Source: Haloarcula taiwanensis (GTDB taxonomy: Archaea > Halobacteriota > Halobacteria > Halobacteriales > Haloarculaceae). From it: DNA of 64,000 bases. Of this stretch, positions 1 through 11,566 are shown in pieces; position 1 is the stretch's first letter; each line of letters begins with the position of its first letter. The position numbers were made by a program, and so were the translations under genes. The stretch lies in assembly GCA_002844335.1 (NCBI GenBank), contig CP019154.1:2728001-2792000 (forward strand), written 5' to 3'. The notes under the pieces were generated by a model. That model made no database searches, had not been told where the DNA came from, and worked only from the letters and a program-made list of their open reading frames with translations.

Positions 1-2
1 GA

Positions 3-119
3 GTAGCGGGCGGCTACGCAGTCGTACAGCGAACAGAAGACCTATCAGGGGCCACGACTCTCAGTGCCGGACTCCGTCAGACGATGAAATCGATCGCGCA
101 CACGCGGAATCAGGTGTGA
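3..119 (+). CDS. possible C-terminal end of a gene entering from upstream
   Basis: A frame is open from the first bases of the window to a TGA at 117-119. It would encode about 38 residues ending in HTRNQV. Its third-position GC (roughly 63 percent by eye) is lower than in the neighbouring genes, and no domain can be recognised in so short a piece. It may be the 3' end of a real upstream gene or just non-coding sequence before the transducer. Only the preceding sequence can decide. Confidence 0.22.
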   Translation, partial: VAGGYAVVQRTEDLSGATTLSAGLRQTMKSIAHTRNQV

Positions 120-183
120 TAACTGGGCAGGTGGTTTCTAGTACCGCCGCTTGAGTTATTCACACAGACCTGCCGGAGTAGCT

Positions 184-2571
184 ATGAAACTTGAACAACG
201 TCTCCCAGATATCGTCCGACAAACGTATCTCCGGAAGTTGGCGCTTATCATTCTCTGTATCGCCCTGCTCGTTGCGGGCGTCAGCGTCACCGCGGAGCGG
301 ACGGTTGCAGACGAGCTGACAGAACAGCGTGAAAACGAACTCCAGACCGGGGCCGTCCAGACGGCTACGACAACAGCTGACTGGGTCCGTAGCCAGCGCA
401 ACGCCGCTCGAACCCTCTCAACGCTGTCTGACGTTCAGGAGGGAAGCCCGACGATGATCCGTGGCGCGTTACAGCGGCAAGCGTTCTACCAGCCGGAGTC
501 AGTGTACGCCATCCACTACGTTAACGAAGAGACACTGGAGATCAAGGAATCGTCACTGAGCGACCGACGGGAGACGTCGCTCCAGACGGGCGACTTCGAG
601 TGGGAGGGCGGGAGCCTCTCGGTCACCGGGTCGAACTCCGTCGATATGTCGAAAGTGTACACCTATGAGGGAGGGAAGTACATCGCCTTCGCAAGCCCAG
701 TCGCCCGAAGCGACAAACTGGTCGTCGTGGTCCACAACGTGACTGCACGGACGGCCCAATTCCGTAACTCAATCGAGGGCGGTGAGACACGGATCGTCCG
801 ACAGGACGGGACGGTCCAGTTCGCCGAGGACGCATCGACCATCGGCACCCAGTACAACGTCTCCGCCAACCTGACCGCACTCACAGCGGAAGATAGCGGC
901 GTGGCCAGAAGCGGGTCGTTCCTGATCGCCGCGGAGTCTGTCGATGACACGCCGTGGATCGTGATCAAGCAGGCCCCGAAATCGACCGCCTTCGCCCTCC
1001 GCGACAGTATTCAGGGGAGCTTCGTCGCCATCATCGGTGTTTCACTGGCCGGGTTCGCACTCATCGGCGTCCTCGTCGGTCGCGGGATCATGCAGTCGCT
1101 CAGGCGACTCTCGACACAGGCGGAAGCCCTCGCAGTGGGCAACTTCGACACCGACATCGAGCAGTCAGACCGCCTCGATGAGGTCGGCGATGTCCAGAAC
1201 GCATTCTACGAGATGAAGACGTATCTCGATACCGTCGCCGCACAGGCTGACGCGCTCTCCAGACAGGCGTTCGACGACCCGGCGCTCGACAAGGACGTGC
1301 CCGGCCAGCTCGGTTCGTCGCTATCGAGCATGCACGGGAACCTCGAATCGTTCATCAGCGACCTCGAACAGGCCCAGCAGGAGGCCGAAGAGTCCAAGGC
1401 AGAGGCAGAAGAGATAGCAGAAACCCTCGAACAGCAGGCCGAGGAGTTCTCGGCCGTGATGCGGAAGGCGGCCGACGGCGACCTCACCCAGCGGCTCGAC
1501 ACCGACACTGACAACGACGCGATGGCCAACATCGCCACCGCGTTCAACGATATGCTCGCCCAGCTCGGCCAGACAGTCATGCGTATCCGTGAGTTTGCCG
1601 ACGACGTCGACGGCTCCGCAGACCAGATCACCGCAAGCGCCACCGAGGTCCGGAGCGCCAGCGAAGAGGTCAGCGAATCCGTCCAGGAGATCGCCGACGG
1701 CGCGGAGACACAGTACGAGAACATCGAGGAGACGGTCGACGAGATGTCGGGCCTCTCCGCAACGGTCGAAGAGGTCGCAGCGCAGGCCGACGAGGTTGCG
1801 GCCACGTCGGACGAGGCCGCCGAGATCGGCGAAACCGGCAGCGAGCGTGCTTCTGAGGCCATCGATGTGATGAACGACATCGAGACGCGAGCCGACGAAA
1901 CAATCGACCGCGTCGAGTCACTCGACGAGGAGATGGAGCAGATCGGGGACATCGTCGACCTCATCGACGACATCGCAGAGCAGACGAACATGCTCGCGCT
2001 GAACGCCTCCATCGAGGCCGCCCGCGCCGGTGAGGCTGGTGAAGGGTTCGCCGTCGTCGCCGACGAGATCAAGGGTCTTGCGCAGGAGACAACTGAAGCC
2101 ACCGAAGAAGTCTCGACGGTTATCGAAGACGTACAGGACACCACCGGTGACGCCGTGACCGACATCAGACAGATGGGTGATTCCGTCACTGACGGTATCG
2201 AGACTGTCGACGATGCCATCGAATCGCTTGAGGCCATCGTCGACCGGGTCGAGGAGGTAAACGACGGCATTCAGTCCATTAGCGACGCCACCGACGAACA
2301 GGCCGCGACGACGGAGGAAGTCGTCGCAATGACCGACGAGGTCGGGACAATCAGCGAGGAAACCGCTTCCAGCGCCGAGAACGTCGCCGCCGCCGCTGAG
2401 GAACAGACAGCGACGATCAACGAAGTGACTAGCGGTATCGAATCTCTGTCTGATCAGGCTGGCGACCTCAGCGAACTCCTGCAGACGTTCGATGTCGATA
2501 GCGGAACTACACACAGCGATACCGACGTGTACGAACACGACGCGCCAGACGCCTCAGCAGACGACGACTGA
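184..2571 (+). CDS. methyl-accepting chemotaxis (Htr-type) transducer with extracellular sensor
   Basis: This is a membrane chemoreceptor that signals to CheA/CheW. The ATG at 184 puts the first membrane helix at residues about 19-37; an in-frame TTG 33 bases upstream is less likely. A sensor region of about 240 residues follows, which is Cache-like in length. The second membrane helix is at about 280-300 and a HAMP domain at about 301-352. A long acidic coiled-coil signalling region follows. Its conserved hairpin tip, near residue 600, includes [18 protein letters not shown] and GFAVVADEI. At 795 residues it has the usual length for a two-helix haloarchaeal transducer. A second HAMP-like stretch probably precedes the coiled coil, as in many Htr proteins. 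No che genes are nearby, so the ligand cannot be inferred. An AT-rich stretch with short T-runs follows the stop codon and may end transcription. Confidence 0.93.
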   Translation: MKLEQRLPDIVRQTYLRKLALIILCIALLVAGVSVTAERTVADELTEQRENELQTGAVQTATTTADWVRSQRNAARTLSTLSDVQEGSPTMIRGALQRQAFYQPESVYAIHYVNEETLEIKESSLSDRRETSLQTGDFEWEGGSLSVTGSNSVDMSKVYTYEGGKYIAFASPVARSDKLVVVVHNVTARTAQFRNSIEGGETRIVRQDGTVQFAEDASTIGTQYNVSANLTALTAEDSGVARSGSFLIAAESVDDTPWIVIKQAPKSTAFALRDSIQGSFVAIIGVSLAGFALIGVLVGRGIMQSLRRLSTQAEALAVGNFDTDIEQSDRLDEVGDVQNAFYEMKTYLDTVAAQADALSRQAFDDPALDKDVPGQLGSSLSSMHGNLESFISDLEQAQQEAEESKAEAEEIAETLEQQAEEFSAVMRKAADGDLTQRLDTDTDNDAMANIATAFNDMLAQLGQTVMRIREFADDVDGSADQITASATEVRSASEEVSESVQEIADGAETQYENIEETVDEMSGLSATVEEVAAQADEVAATSDEAAEIGETGSERASEAIDVMNDIETRADETIDRVESLDEEMEQIGDIVDLIDDIAEQTNMLALNASIEAARAGEAGEGFAVVADEIKGLAQETTEATEEVSTVIEDVQDTTGDAVTDIRQMGDSVTDGIETVDDAIESLEAIVDRVEEVNDGIQSISDATDEQAATTEEVVAMTDEVGTISEETASSAENVAAAAEEQTATINEVTSGIESLSDQAGDLSELLQTFDVDSGTTHSDTDVYEHDAPDASADDD

Positions 2572-2596
2572 GTACGTAGTTATTTTATTCTGATAC

Positions 2597-2929
2597 CTAC
2601 AGTTCTGGTTCGACACTCTGCTCGAACCATTGATAGAGACTGTAACCATCAAAAAGGATACCGATGCCAGAGCCGAGATCCTGCCGCTGACTGAACCGGA
2701 CAAGATAAAAGAGCGCAACTAGCCCCCCGCCGGTAAGCGAGTACGGCAGTGACGCGAGCAGTCCCTTGACGGGTATTGTGGCTAGCAGTAACACGAACAG
2801 CGCGAGAGTAGACGTGCCCTCGAGTGCGGACGGCGGATTCCCCAGAACGTGTGCGTGAGACAGGTAGATTCCGACGATAGTCAGTGGAGCGAGGAGGTTG
2901 CTACCGTCTGGACGCCGGAGCGAAGGCAT
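2597..2929 (-). CDS. small hypothetical membrane protein downstream of nusA
   Basis: This 110-residue protein starts at the ATG MPSLRRPDG; the longer open frame upstream is weakly coding. It has about three hydrophobic stretches, near residues 12-30, 40-60 and 65-80, and a short C-terminal tail ending SVEPEL. No family is recognised. It lies about 100 bases after nusA on the same strand, where rps12 often sits in archaeal RNA polymerase operons. It converges with the transducer, leaving 25 bases between the stop codons. It could be read through from the polymerase operon or have its own promoter. Confidence 0.6.
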   Translation of the reverse strand: MPSLRRPDGSNLLAPLTIVGIYLSHAHVLGNPPSALEGTSTLALFVLLLATIPVKGLLASLPYSLTGGGLVALFYLVRFSQRQDLGSGIGILFDGYSLYQWFEQSVEPEL

Positions 2930-3025
2930 AGCAGTCCGTTCACAGCCGACGAAAAAACAGTTTCTGCCAGTCACCGCATCGACTGTCCGGCTACTCGGGT
3001 CCACACCCCGTCCGAATCGCCCCGC

Positions 3026-3451
3026 TCAGGTCAGTTCGATGCCGTCGATGTCGAAGTGTCGCTTGGCCAGTTGCCGGGCGGCGTCGATGTTGCGCCCCTC
3101 GCGGCCGATTGCGGCCCCGCGGTCCTCCTGTGCCACTTCGACGTAGGCGACGGTGTCGTCGTTCTCGGAGACGGTGACGTTGTACACCGCGGCCGGTGCG
3201 AGCGCGTTGGCCACGAAGTCCTCGGCCGTCTCGGCGGCCTCGACGAGTTTCACCTCGCGGCCCAGACGCTCTTCGACGCGCTCGACCGTCTGACCGCCCG
3301 GGCCGATAGCGTCGGCCATCTCGCCGCGTTTGACCAGGTACACCACCTGGTCGTGCTCTTCGTCGACGACGCAATCCCGGACGGTGACGGCTGCCTCGTC
3401 CTCGAAGAGGGCGACCAGTCGACGTGCTTCGTCCGAGAGTTCGACCCGCAT
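3026..3451 (-). CDS. nusA: archaeal NusA-like transcription factor with two KH domains
   Basis: This is the short archaeal NusA, made only of the two KH RNA-binding domains and lacking the N-terminal and S1 domains of bacterial NusA. Two KH signatures are visible: MADAIGPGGQTVERV (first half) and RGAAIGREGRNIDAARQLA (second half). At 141 residues it has the normal archaeal length. Its ATG shares one base with the rpoA'' stop codon (TGATG), so the two are translationally coupled in the polymerase operon. The family is thought to help transcription elongation or termination; the archaeal role is not well defined. Confidence 0.95.
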   Translation of the reverse strand: MRVELSDEARRLVALFEDEAAVTVRDCVVDEEHDQVVYLVKRGEMADAIGPGGQTVERVEERLGREVKLVEAAETAEDFVANALAPAAVYNVTVSENDDTVAYVEVAQEDRGAAIGREGRNIDAARQLAKRHFDIDGIELT

Positions 3452-4638
3452 CAGTCCTGAGTCGTACCCATCCGGAGGTTGACGTCACCGGTGCCGAGTT
3501 TGATCGGCTTCCCGACGATGACGTTCTCCGTGACGCCGTCGAGTTCGTCGACCTCGCCGTGGATGGCGGCGTCAAGCAGGTGGTTGACGGTGACCTCGAA
3601 CGCTGCGCGGGCGAGCACGGAGTCTTTCGACCCGGAGATGCCGTGGCGGCCGATGGACTCGATGGTCCCCTCGTTAGTCATGATGTCGGCCACGAGCATC
3701 AGGTGCCGGACGTTCACGTCGTCCAGCCCCTGCTCTTCGAGCGTGTTCATCGTCTCGTTGATGAGCGTTTCACGGGCTGCTTCGACGCCGAGTTCCCGGT
3801 AAATCTCGTGAATGTTGTTACACGTGGTCCGGGAGGCGTCGACACCCTCGATGTCCAGCACTTCGCCGAAGTCCGACCCCTCGGTGTAGAGGACGAACTC
3901 CTCGCCGTTGTCGGTCTCCTCCTTGCGGATGACGACGCGGGTAATCTCCTCGATGCCCTTGAAGACGATCTCTCGAAGCTCCTCGACCAGCTGGAGCAGG
4001 TCGCGGTAGCTGGGTTCCTCCGGGCCGAACTCGATGACCGTCCCGACCTGCCGGGTCGAGACGCCGAGGTTCGACTCGATGGTTTCGGCGATTTCCTCGG
4101 CGATGGCGTCGGTGTCGTTGACCGTCGGCCACCGCTCCAGCAGCGTGTCCTCGTTGAGGTCTATCTCGACGAGCATGTCCGCGACGTTCGTCGAGATGTC
4201 TCCCAGCGCGAGGATGCGCGTCGCCTCTATCTTCCAGACGACCTCGTGGGCGCGCTCGCGGTCCTGGGCGTACTCCTCGTCCAGATGGACCGTCATCATC
4301 GGCGTGTCCGGCGTCTTCCGGGCGTCCACCAGCTCGATGAGCCGGGGTAGCCCCTGAGTCACGTCGATTTCGGCGACCCCCGCGTAGTGGAACGTGTTCA
4401 TCGTCATCTGCGTTCCCGGTTCGCCGATGGACTGGGCCGAGACGGTTCCGACCGGGTCCAGCGGGTCGACGCGGGTGTCGAGATAGCGTGACTCGACGGC
4501 CTTGGCGATGCGGTCGGCGTCGTCGACGCCAACGCCGCGTTCCTCGATGGTGCTGTACACTTCGTCTTTCAGCCGTCGCGGCAGCTCGGTGTCCTCGACG
4601 ACGGCCTCGATGTCTGCTGATACGTCGTGTGCTGTCAT
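3451..4638 (-). CDS. rpoA2: DNA-directed RNA polymerase subunit A''
   Basis: This is the C-terminal part of the archaeal largest polymerase subunit (RpoC/Rpb1 equivalent), which contributes the trigger loop and the jaw. The conserved block [19 protein letters not shown] followed by [18 protein letters not shown] is the classic trigger-loop region of A''. The C-terminal part carries the [18 protein letters not shown]-like segment and ends near [10 protein letters not shown]. At 395 residues it is typical. The gene starts two bases after the rpoA' stop codon and overlaps nusA by one base, so it is part of the rpoH-to-nusA transcription unit. Confidence 0.98.
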   Translation of the reverse strand: MTAHDVSADIEAVVEDTELPRRLKDEVYSTIEERGVGVDDADRIAKAVESRYLDTRVDPLDPVGTVSAQSIGEPGTQMTMNTFHYAGVAEIDVTQGLPRLIELVDARKTPDTPMMTVHLDEEYAQDRERAHEVVWKIEATRILALGDISTNVADMLVEIDLNEDTLLERWPTVNDTDAIAEEIAETIESNLGVSTRQVGTVIEFGPEEPSYRDLLQLVEELREIVFKGIEEITRVVIRKEETDNGEEFVLYTEGSDFGEVLDIEGVDASRTTCNNIHEIYRELGVEAARETLINETMNTLEEQGLDDVNVRHLMLVADIMTNEGTIESIGRHGISGSKDSVLARAAFEVTVNHLLDAAIHGEVDELDGVTENVIVGKPIKLGTGDVNLRMGTTQD

Positions 4639-4640
4639 TG

Positions 4641-7550
4641 TTAGTCGTCACCCTCGGCCATCCACCAGTCGTCCGCGTGCTCCGAGAGGTTGGTCCGCTC
4701 GGTGCGGGTCCCGAGGAAGCTCTCTTTTTGCTTTTCGCTCTCGAACTCCTCGTCGAGGACGCTGTCGGCGATCTGCTCGACGTCGACGGCGGCCTCGTCC
4801 TGGTTCGAGGAGACGTCGACCGGCGACGTGCCGTCCTCGCCGAACTCGAACTGAACGATGGTGTCGCTTGTGTCCCGGACGGTGCCGTCGTACTGCGTCT
4901 CCAGTTCGGAGAGGGCGTTGATGAGCCGGCGCTGGAGGTACCCGGACTTGGAGGTCCGGACGGCCGTGTCGACCAGCCCCTCGCGGCCACCCATCGCGTG
5001 GAAGAAGAACTCCTTGGGGCCGAGGCCGGAGCGGTAGGAGGCCTCCACGAAGCCGTGGGCGTCCGCCGACAGGTCGTTCTCCTCGAAGTGCGAGAGGGTG
5101 CGGTTCTCGTACCCGCGGTTGATCCGCTCGCCGCGGACTGCCTGCTGGCCGACACAGCCGGCCATCTGGGTCAGGTTCAGCATCGACCCACGCGCACCGG
5201 ACTCGGCCATGATGACGGCCGGGTTATCCTCGCCGAAGTGGTCCTCGGCGATGTCACCGGCGGAGTCACGCGCCTTGCCCAGCGTCTGCATGATTTTCAT
5301 CTCCAGCGTCTCGTCGACGGTCCGGCCGGGCAGGGATTCGAGTTCGCCCCGTTCGTAGGTCTCGATGAGTTCCTCGACGCGGTCGTAGGCGCTGTCGATG
5401 GCGTCGTTGATCTGCTCTTCCGCTTCCCGCGGGATGGACTCGTCGTCGATGCTGATGGAGAACCCGAAGTGCATGATAGAGCGCATCGCCAGCGCCGAGA
5501 CCTCGTTGACGAGAATCCGGGCGCGGGTCCGGGAGTACTCCTTGGCGATAGTGTCGACGATTTCGCCGCCGAATGCGCCGACGGCGTCCTCGTCGATGGT
5601 GCCGCCAGTCATCTGGCCGTCCTCGACGACGACCGTGTCGCCGGCGGAGGACGTGAACTCCAGATTCAGGTCGTCGGGCAGCAGTTCCGAGAACAGCGAG
5701 CGGCCGGTCCAGTACTCCTCGCCGTCCTCGTCGACGCCGTCCGGCTCGGGCAGTTCGTCGATTCGGGTCGCACGCAGGAGGTCGAGCGCCTGCGTCTCGT
5801 TGAACTTCGGATTGGTGTGGGTCAGCAGGTACGTCCCGCTGATGTGGTCCTGAATCGCGCCGATGATGTTCTCGCCGAAGCGCGGCGAGAGCATCTGTTC
5901 CTGCACGCGCATGAGGACCCGGGCCTCCGCGCGGGCCTCCTCGTTTTGCAGGGCGTGCATATTCATCTCGTCGCCGTCGAAGTCAGCATTGTACGGCGGG
6001 CAGACCGTCGTGTTCAGCCGGAACGTCTTGTACGGCATCACGACGACCTCGTGGGCCATGATGGACATCCGGTGCAGCGACGGCTGGCGGTTGAAGATAA
6101 TGATGTCGCCGTCGACCAGGTGGCGGGACACTTCCCACTCGGGTTCGACCTTCTCGGCCAGTTCCTCGCAGTTCTTCTCGGTCACCTTCAGCCGGCGGCC
6201 GTCGGGCCGCTTGACGTAGTTCGCGCCGGGGTGGGCTTCCGGCCCGTTGGAGACGTAGCGACGGGCCTCTTCGAGGTTGCGCTCGGTGACGTTCATCGTC
6301 TGGGTCATCTCCTTTGCGACCCGATCCGGGACGCCGACCTCATTGAGCGAGAGCGTCGGGTCCGGCGAGATGACGGTACGAGCGGAGAAGTTCACGCGCT
6401 TCCCGGACAGCGAGCCGCGGAAGCGGCCCTCCTTGCCCTTCAGGCGCTGGGAGAGCGTCTTGAGCGGCCGGCCGGAGCGGTGTCGCGCCGGCGGCGTGCC
6501 CGAGATCTCGTTGTCCATGAAGGTGGTGACGTGGTACTGCAGCAGTTCCCAGAGGTCCTCGATAATCAGCTGTGGCGCACCCGCCTCGCGGTTCTCCATG
6601 AACCGCTGATTGATGCGGATGATGTCCACGAGCTTGTGCGTGAGGTCGTCCTCGGAGCGCTGGCCGTTGTCCAGCGTAATCGAGGGCCGAGCGGTGACCG
6701 GCGGCACCGGCAGCACCGTCAGAATCATCCACTCGGGCCGTGAACGGGCCGGTTTCATCCCCAGCACTTCGATGTCCTCGTCCGGGATGTCCTCGAACCA
6801 GTCCCGGATGTCGCTGGGCATGAGCTTGTTCATGTCCTCCTCAGTCAGGTCGACCGACAGCGCCTTCTCTAGGGCGCGGCGGTCCTCCTGGCGCGGGCGG
6901 AACTCGCCGCTGAGAATCTCCTGGACGCGGCTGCTGTCGATGCCGGTCTCCTCGGATAGTTCGACGGGCGAGATCGGCTCCTCGGCCTCCTCCATCGCGG
7001 CGGCGATTCGCTCGGGGTAGTCCGAGGCCAGCACGTCCTGGACCTCGTAGTAGGTGGTCGGCTTCTCGTGTTTGATGTCGTACTGCTTCTCGCCACAGAA
7101 CGGACAGCGGTCCTTCTTGCGGGCCTGCCGGATGGCGGCCTTGGTCACGTCGTTGAGGTCGCGGCCGAGGTCCTGGGTCCGTGTCAGTCGGTCGGCGAAC
7201 TCGTCGCGCTCGTGCTCGTCGAGACAGAGCCGAGAGCACTCCCGGCAGGTCCCGCGCAGGAGCCGGCGGATGAGCTTCGCGAAGCCGACGTGGATGACGG
7301 GCGCGGCCAGTTCGATGTGGCCGAAGTGACCGTTACACGACCCGCTGTGTTTCCCGCAGGTCTTGCACTCCAGTCCGGGGTCGATGACGCCCAGTCGCGG
7401 GTCCATCAGCCCCATGTCGATGGGGAAGCCGTCGTCGTCGTACGTGTCGGCCGTAATCACTTTGGTGGCCGACATCTCGCGGTACTCCTCCGGGTCCATC
7501 AGCCCGAAACTGAGCTGACCGATTTCCTGTGGTGTCTGTTGTGAACTCAT
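4641..7550 (-). CDS. rpoA1: DNA-directed RNA polymerase subunit A'
   Basis: This is the N-terminal part of the largest polymerase subunit and holds the catalytic centre. The clamp zinc site uses C62, C65, C72 and H75; a second set is C102/C105 with C149/C152. The active-site Mg loop NADFDGD is at residues 521-527. The block [18 protein letters not shown] and the [19 protein letters not shown] segment are standard. Length is 969 residues, longer than many archaeal A' subunits. Part of the excess is an insertion at about residues 172-240 that looks like a helix-turn-helix (see findings). The start overlaps the rpoB' stop by four bases (ATGA). It is the fourth gene of the operon. Confidence 0.98.
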   Translation of the reverse strand: MSSQQTPQEIGQLSFGLMDPEEYREMSATKVITADTYDDDGFPIDMGLMDPRLGVIDPGLECKTCGKHSGSCNGHFGHIELAAPVIHVGFAKLIRRLLRGTCRECSRLCLDEHERDEFADRLTRTQDLGRDLNDVTKAAIRQARKKDRCPFCGEKQYDIKHEKPTTYYEVQDVLASDYPERIAAAMEEAEEPISPVELSEETGIDSSRVQEILSGEFRPRQEDRRALEKALSVDLTEEDMNKLMPSDIRDWFEDIPDEDIEVLGMKPARSRPEWMILTVLPVPPVTARPSITLDNGQRSEDDLTHKLVDIIRINQRFMENREAGAPQLIIEDLWELLQYHVTTFMDNEISGTPPARHRSGRPLKTLSQRLKGKEGRFRGSLSGKRVNFSARTVISPDPTLSLNEVGVPDRVAKEMTQTMNVTERNLEEARRYVSNGPEAHPGANYVKRPDGRRLKVTEKNCEELAEKVEPEWEVSRHLVDGDIIIFNRQPSLHRMSIMAHEVVVMPYKTFRLNTTVCPPYNADFDGDEMNMHALQNEEARAEARVLMRVQEQMLSPRFGENIIGAIQDHISGTYLLTHTNPKFNETQALDLLRATRIDELPEPDGVDEDGEEYWTGRSLFSELLPDDLNLEFTSSAGDTVVVEDGQMTGGTIDEDAVGAFGGEIVDTIAKEYSRTRARILVNEVSALAMRSIMHFGFSISIDDESIPREAEEQINDAIDSAYDRVEELIETYERGELESLPGRTVDETLEMKIMQTLGKARDSAGDIAEDHFGEDNPAVIMAESGARGSMLNLTQMAGCVGQQAVRGERINRGYENRTLSHFEENDLSADAHGFVEASYRSGLGPKEFFFHAMGGREGLVDTAVRTSKSGYLQRRLINALSELETQYDGTVRDTSDTIVQFEFGEDGTSPVDVSSNQDEAAVDVEQIADSVLDEEFESEKQKESFLGTRTERTNLSEHADDWWMAEGDD

Positions 7551-9373
7551 ACTGCGTCCTCCAGTTCGATCCGCGGGGCGATTCCGAGCGCCTTCATCTC
7601 GTCAAGCAGGAGCTTGAACGCGTAGGACATCTCGACCTCGTGGATGTCGGTCTCCTCCTCGCAGTTCGGACAGTAGATACGCCGCTGTTCGACGTTCTCG
7701 ACGGCGGTCATCCCACACTGCCCGCAGACGTTTATCCACTCGCGGTCGGACTCATCGAGCAGTCGCTCCTTGAGCGCCATCGCCGCGCCGTGCCCGATGA
7801 GCACGTCCCGCTCCATCTCACCCACACGGAGGCCACCCTCGCGGGCGCGCCCCTCGGTAGGCTGGCGGGTGAGCACCTGCACCGGCCCGCGAGAGCGGGC
7901 GTGCAGTTTGTTCGACACCATGTGGTACAGCTTCTGGTAGAAAATGTCGCCGACGAAGATTTCCGCGTCGATTTTCTCGCCGGTGACGCCGGAGTACATC
8001 GTCTCCTTGCCCGACGAATCGAAGCCGTGCTCTTCGAGCGAGCCACGCAGTTCCTCCTCGTCCTCGCCGGTGAAGGCGGTGCCGTCGACGCGTCGGCCTT
8101 CGAGCGCACCGACCTTCCCGCCAATCATCTCCAGGATGTGGCCGACGGTCATCCGCGACGGCAGCGCGTGCGGATTGATGATGAGGTCCGGGACGACGCC
8201 CTCCTCGGTGAACGGCATGTCCTCCTGGGGGGCGATGTGGCCGACGACGCCCTTCTGGCCGTGGCGGCTGGCGAACTTGTCCCCGAGTTCGGGGATGCGC
8301 TCGTCACGCACCGAGACCTTCGAGAGCTTCGAGCCGTCCTCGCCTTCCATCAGCGTGACCGTGTCCACGACGCCGGATTCGCCCGAACGCATCGTCACGC
8401 TCGTCTCCCGGCGCTTCTGGGGGGAGAGGCCGCCCATGTCGTCCGGCTCTTCGAGGAACCGGGGCGGGCTCGTCTTGCCGAGCAGGACGGCGTTCTCGCC
8501 GACCTTCGTCTCGGGGTTGACGAGACCGTCGTCGTCGAGGTGCGTGTACGCTTCCTCGCCGCGTGCGCCGCGGACCTCGTCGTCGGGAATCTCGAAGCGG
8601 TCCTCCTGACCGCCGGGGTAGCGCCGTTCCTCGCCCTCGTAGGTGCGGAAGAAGTGCGAGCGGGCGAGCGCGCGGTCGACCGACCCCTGGTTCATCACGA
8701 GTGCGTCCTCGATGTTGAAGCCTTCATAACTCATGACGGCGACGACGAAGTTCTGTGCCGCGGGGCGGTCGTCGTAGCCGATCTGTTCGGTGGTCTGGGT
8801 CTTGACCATCGACAGCTGCGGGTAGTGCAGCAGGTGCTGGCGCGTGTCCGGGCGGATGCGGTAGTTCGCCGACGGCAGGCCCAGCGACTGCTTTATCATC
8901 CCCGACCCCATCGTAATCCGGGGCGAGGCGTTGTGTTCGGGGTACGGAATCATCCCCGCACCGATACCGAACATCAGCTGCGGGTCGACTTCCAGGTGCG
9001 TGTGCTTCTCCGTGAGTTCGTCCTCGTCGACGCCGACGAGGATGTCCTCCTCTTCCTCGGCGTCGATGAACTCGACGAGGCCACGCTCGACGAGTTCCTC
9101 GAATTCGAGCTCGCCCTCTTTGACCTGCTCGACCTCCTCGTCGGTCATCAGCGGTTCGCCGTCTTCGACGACCAGCAGCGGGCGTCGGGCACGGCCAGCG
9201 TCGGCGTTGATGATGACCTCGCCGGTCCGGTTTTTCACCGAGACGTTGACCATCTGGGAGACGTCTCCCCGTCGTCGCGCCTGTCGTACCTGTTCTGCGA
9301 GCTGTTCCGGGTCGGGGTGTGTGCCGACCAGACTACCGTTTACGTATACTTTGGCTTCGCGTCCCTGACTCAT
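7547..9373 (-). CDS. rpoB1: DNA-directed RNA polymerase subunit B'
   Basis: This is the C-terminal half of the split second-largest polymerase subunit (RpoB/Rpb2 equivalent). It contributes to the active-site cleft and to binding of the RNA-DNA hybrid. The diagnostic block is [19 protein letters not shown], with [19 protein letters not shown] downstream. Near the C-terminus is the clamp zinc ribbon, CGQCG then CPNC. At 608 residues it has the normal length for haloarchaea and methanogens, where rpoB is split. One base separates it from rpoB'' and it overlaps rpoA' by four bases, all in one operon. Confidence 0.98.
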   Translation of the reverse strand: MSQGREAKVYVNGSLVGTHPDPEQLAEQVRQARRRGDVSQMVNVSVKNRTGEVIINADAGRARRPLLVVEDGEPLMTDEEVEQVKEGELEFEELVERGLVEFIDAEEEEDILVGVDEDELTEKHTHLEVDPQLMFGIGAGMIPYPEHNASPRITMGSGMIKQSLGLPSANYRIRPDTRQHLLHYPQLSMVKTQTTEQIGYDDRPAAQNFVVAVMSYEGFNIEDALVMNQGSVDRALARSHFFRTYEGEERRYPGGQEDRFEIPDDEVRGARGEEAYTHLDDDGLVNPETKVGENAVLLGKTSPPRFLEEPDDMGGLSPQKRRETSVTMRSGESGVVDTVTLMEGEDGSKLSKVSVRDERIPELGDKFASRHGQKGVVGHIAPQEDMPFTEEGVVPDLIINPHALPSRMTVGHILEMIGGKVGALEGRRVDGTAFTGEDEEELRGSLEEHGFDSSGKETMYSGVTGEKIDAEIFVGDIFYQKLYHMVSNKLHARSRGPVQVLTRQPTEGRAREGGLRVGEMERDVLIGHGAAMALKERLLDESDREWINVCGQCGMTAVENVEQRRIYCPNCEEETDIHEVEMSYAFKLLLDEMKALGIAPRIELEDAV

Positions 9374-9374
9374 G

Positions 9375-10940
9375 TTAATCGTCCGCGGGCTGCTGTTCTA
9401 TCGACTCGATACCGGGGATGCCCTGAACCCCCATCTCCGCGAGTTCCTGTTTGAGACCCTGTGGATCCTCGACGTCCTGTGACAGCTCCATCGCCTGGGC
9501 GAAGTTCTTCACCAGCCCACAGTTGGGGCCCTCCGGCGTCTCGGAGGGACAGATGCGCCCCCACTGGGTCGCGTGCAGGTCCCGTGCCTCGAAGTGGGGC
9601 TGGGAGCGGCTGAGCGGCGAGCGCAGCCGCCGGAGGTGCGAGAGCACCCCCATGAAGTCGGTCCGGTCGACCAGCTGGCTCACGCCGGAGCGGCCGCCGA
9701 CCCAGTTCCCCGTCGCGATGGGGTGTTCGAGCCGCTCGGTCAGCACGTCCGAGCGAACGACCGTCGAGACGGAGAGCTGCCGGTTGCGCATGTTGGCCCG
9801 TTCGAGCTGGTACTTCACGTCCCGGGCGAGCTTGTTCAGCGCCGTCCGGAACAGGTCCGTCATCAGGTCGCCGCTGACCTTCAGCCGCTTGTTGGCGTAG
9901 TGGTCCTTGTCGTCGGATTCGCGACGGCCAAGCGCCAGTTCGAAACACGCCTCGGCCATCCGGCAGAGGTAGAACGCCTTGTTGATGCGGACCTCCTCTT
10001 CCTCGACGCCTTCCTCGTGCAGATGCGGGAGGAGATAGCGGTCGATGACGTAGTTGGCTCGCTTGAGCTGGTAGTTCTTGCCCTGCCCGGAGGCGACGCG
10101 CTTGCCCAGCGTCTCGATTGCTTCCTCGGTCGTCTGGACCTCGGCCTCCTCTAGGTTCTCCAGCATGAACTTCACGATTTCCGGGTCCTCGCTGACGCGG
10201 TGGACGATTTCCTCGTCCGATTCCAGCCCCAGCGCGCGCACCAGCGTAACGAAGTCGATACTGCCCGAGACGGACGGGAACGAGACTTCCAGCAGTCCGT
10301 CCCGCGTCCGCTCACACAGCACCAGCGCGCGGTAGCCACGGCGCTGGGAGAACGTCTTGGCGACCTGCACCTCGTCGCCGTACTTGGTGTCGTACTCGGC
10401 CAGAATCTTGTTCGGGGCGAGGTCCTCGCTGGTCATCAGCACCCGCTCGGAGCCGTTGACACAGAAGTAGCCACCGGGGTCTGCGGGGTCCTCGCCGATG
10501 TCGATGAGCTCCTCGTCGGTGAAGCCCGCGATGTTGCACTTGTTCGACCCGACCATGATGGGCATCCGCCCGATCTTGGTCTCGGTCCGGTCGACGACTT
10601 CCTCCGGTTCCTCTTCGCCACCGCGGACGATGGCCATCTCCATGAACACCGGCGCGGAGTAGGTAATGTTGCGGAGGCGGGCTTCCTGCGGATACAGCAG
10701 TTCCTCGCTGCCGTCGGCCTCGCGGACTCGAGGGGTGACGACGCGGACGTCGCCCAGTTCGACCCACACCGGTTCCTGTCCTTCCTTGTCGCCGATGTCA
10801 GTCTCGATGGTCTCTTTCTCGTCGACGACCTGCTGCATCCCTCGGTCGAGGAATGCGTTGAACGAGCGGAAGTGGTGTTCGGCGAGCCGTTCCTTGGCGA
10901 AATATTCACGCGATATAGCGCGGCGATCTTGTGTGTCCAT
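9375..10940 (-). CDS. rpoB2: DNA-directed RNA polymerase subunit B''
   Basis: This is the N-terminal half of the split second-largest polymerase subunit, including the lobe and protrusion. It starts [15 protein letters not shown] and contains the conserved segments [30 protein letters not shown] and, near the end, [19 protein letters not shown]. At 521 residues it has the usual length. Its start overlaps the last base of the rpoH stop codon. The split between B'' and B' marks Euryarchaeota such as halophiles and methanogens; Thermococcales have a single B. Confidence 0.98.
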   Translation of the reverse strand: MDTQDRRAISREYFAKERLAEHHFRSFNAFLDRGMQQVVDEKETIETDIGDKEGQEPVWVELGDVRVVTPRVREADGSEELLYPQEARLRNITYSAPVFMEMAIVRGGEEEPEEVVDRTETKIGRMPIMVGSNKCNIAGFTDEELIDIGEDPADPGGYFCVNGSERVLMTSEDLAPNKILAEYDTKYGDEVQVAKTFSQRRGYRALVLCERTRDGLLEVSFPSVSGSIDFVTLVRALGLESDEEIVHRVSEDPEIVKFMLENLEEAEVQTTEEAIETLGKRVASGQGKNYQLKRANYVIDRYLLPHLHEEGVEEEEVRINKAFYLCRMAEACFELALGRRESDDKDHYANKRLKVSGDLMTDLFRTALNKLARDVKYQLERANMRNRQLSVSTVVRSDVLTERLEHPIATGNWVGGRSGVSQLVDRTDFMGVLSHLRRLRSPLSRSQPHFEARDLHATQWGRICPSETPEGPNCGLVKNFAQAMELSQDVEDPQGLKQELAEMGVQGIPGIESIEQQPADD

Positions 10941-11167
10941 TATTCTACCACCAGTCGATAGACAACTGCGGTGTCGGTCGTCCGGGAGTCGCGTTCGATC
11001 CGAACCACGTCACCGACTTCGGCGTCGTCCGGCAGCGCCTTGTCGGTGCGCTTGATCTTCGGAAGGTCCGTCTTCTTGATGTCATACTCCGTGAGTACTG
11101 CTTCGAGGTCGTCCTCGTCGACGACACTGTGGTCTGGGACGAGGTCGTGTTGACTTACATCTACCAT
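10940..11167 (-). CDS. rpoH: DNA-directed RNA polymerase subunit H
   Basis: RpoH is the small polymerase subunit equivalent to the C-terminal domain of eukaryotic Rpb5, and is the first gene of the archaeal polymerase operon. The ATG giving [16 protein letters not shown] yields 75 residues, the family length; the longer upstream frame is not needed. Recognisable RpoH features are the N-terminal LVPDH segment, [11 protein letters not shown] in the middle and [10 protein letters not shown] followed by VVYRLVV at the end. A TATA-like element about 75 bases upstream suggests a 5' leader of roughly 55 bases. Confidence 0.96.
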   Translation of the reverse strand: MVDVSQHDLVPDHSVVDEDDLEAVLTEYDIKKTDLPKIKRTDKALPDDAEVGDVVRIERDSRTTDTAVVYRLVVE

Positions 11168-11243
11168 GTGTGTGCGTGTGCGTTTGGCCTGCTGCTGGAG
11201 AAGGTGGCTGTCACGAGATACTACAGGGCCGTACTGTCGGGGC

Positions 11244-11253
11244 GCATATAACA
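11244..11253 (-). promoter_or_regulatory. TATA-like promoter element of the RNA polymerase operon
   Basis: On the minus strand the sequence reads GTTATATG, in otherwise GC-rich DNA, about 77-86 bases before the rpoH ATG. Transcription would start about 25 bases further on, near 11220. No other AT-rich element lies between it and the gene. This is a sequence-based guess, not a mapped start. Confidence 0.5.
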
Positions 11254-11443
11254 CTTACCAAGTCGCTCTGCCGTGGCTATCGGACCCGCCCACCCTCACG
11301 GACTGCGGGCGTGGTTGCTCTTACCAACCACATAACGCAGACCGGACATAGAACTTTGGGTCCCGTCATGTGCATTCATCCCGGGGCGGGTCTCTTTGGA
11401 AAGTCTTAATACTGACACCAAGGTACGAAAGAATGCAACGAAG

Positions 11444-11516
11444 GCCCGGATGGTGTAGTGGCCCATCATACGACCCTGTCACGGTCGTGACGCGGGTTCA
11501 AATCCCGCTCCGGGCG
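11444..11516 (+). tRNA. tRNA-Asp (GTC), copy 1
   Basis: The 73 bases fold as a standard cloverleaf. The acceptor stem GCCCGGA pairs with TCCGGGC and is followed by discriminator G. The anticodon stem CGACC/GGTCG encloses the loop with anticodon GTC. The T arm contains GGTTCAAATCCC, and no 3' CCA is encoded. An AT-rich stretch (TCTTAATAC, 11403-11411) about 35 bases upstream may be its promoter. The second copy 50 bases downstream has identical sequence. Confidence 0.97.
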
Positions 11517-11566
11517 TTCTATTGCGACCAAACTGACGAGCGCTATGCAGTGCGTGCTCGTAGGCT

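Noticed and set aside
4488-6743. Long plus-strand open frame of about 750 codons opposite rpoA'
   Set aside because: It is the antisense shadow of a certain polymerase gene; GC-rich DNA makes such frames common. The translation shows no domain and has skewed composition.
7529-9454. Plus-strand open frame of about 640 codons opposite rpoB'
   Set aside because: Same reason: it mirrors rpoB' and has no recognisable family or start signal.
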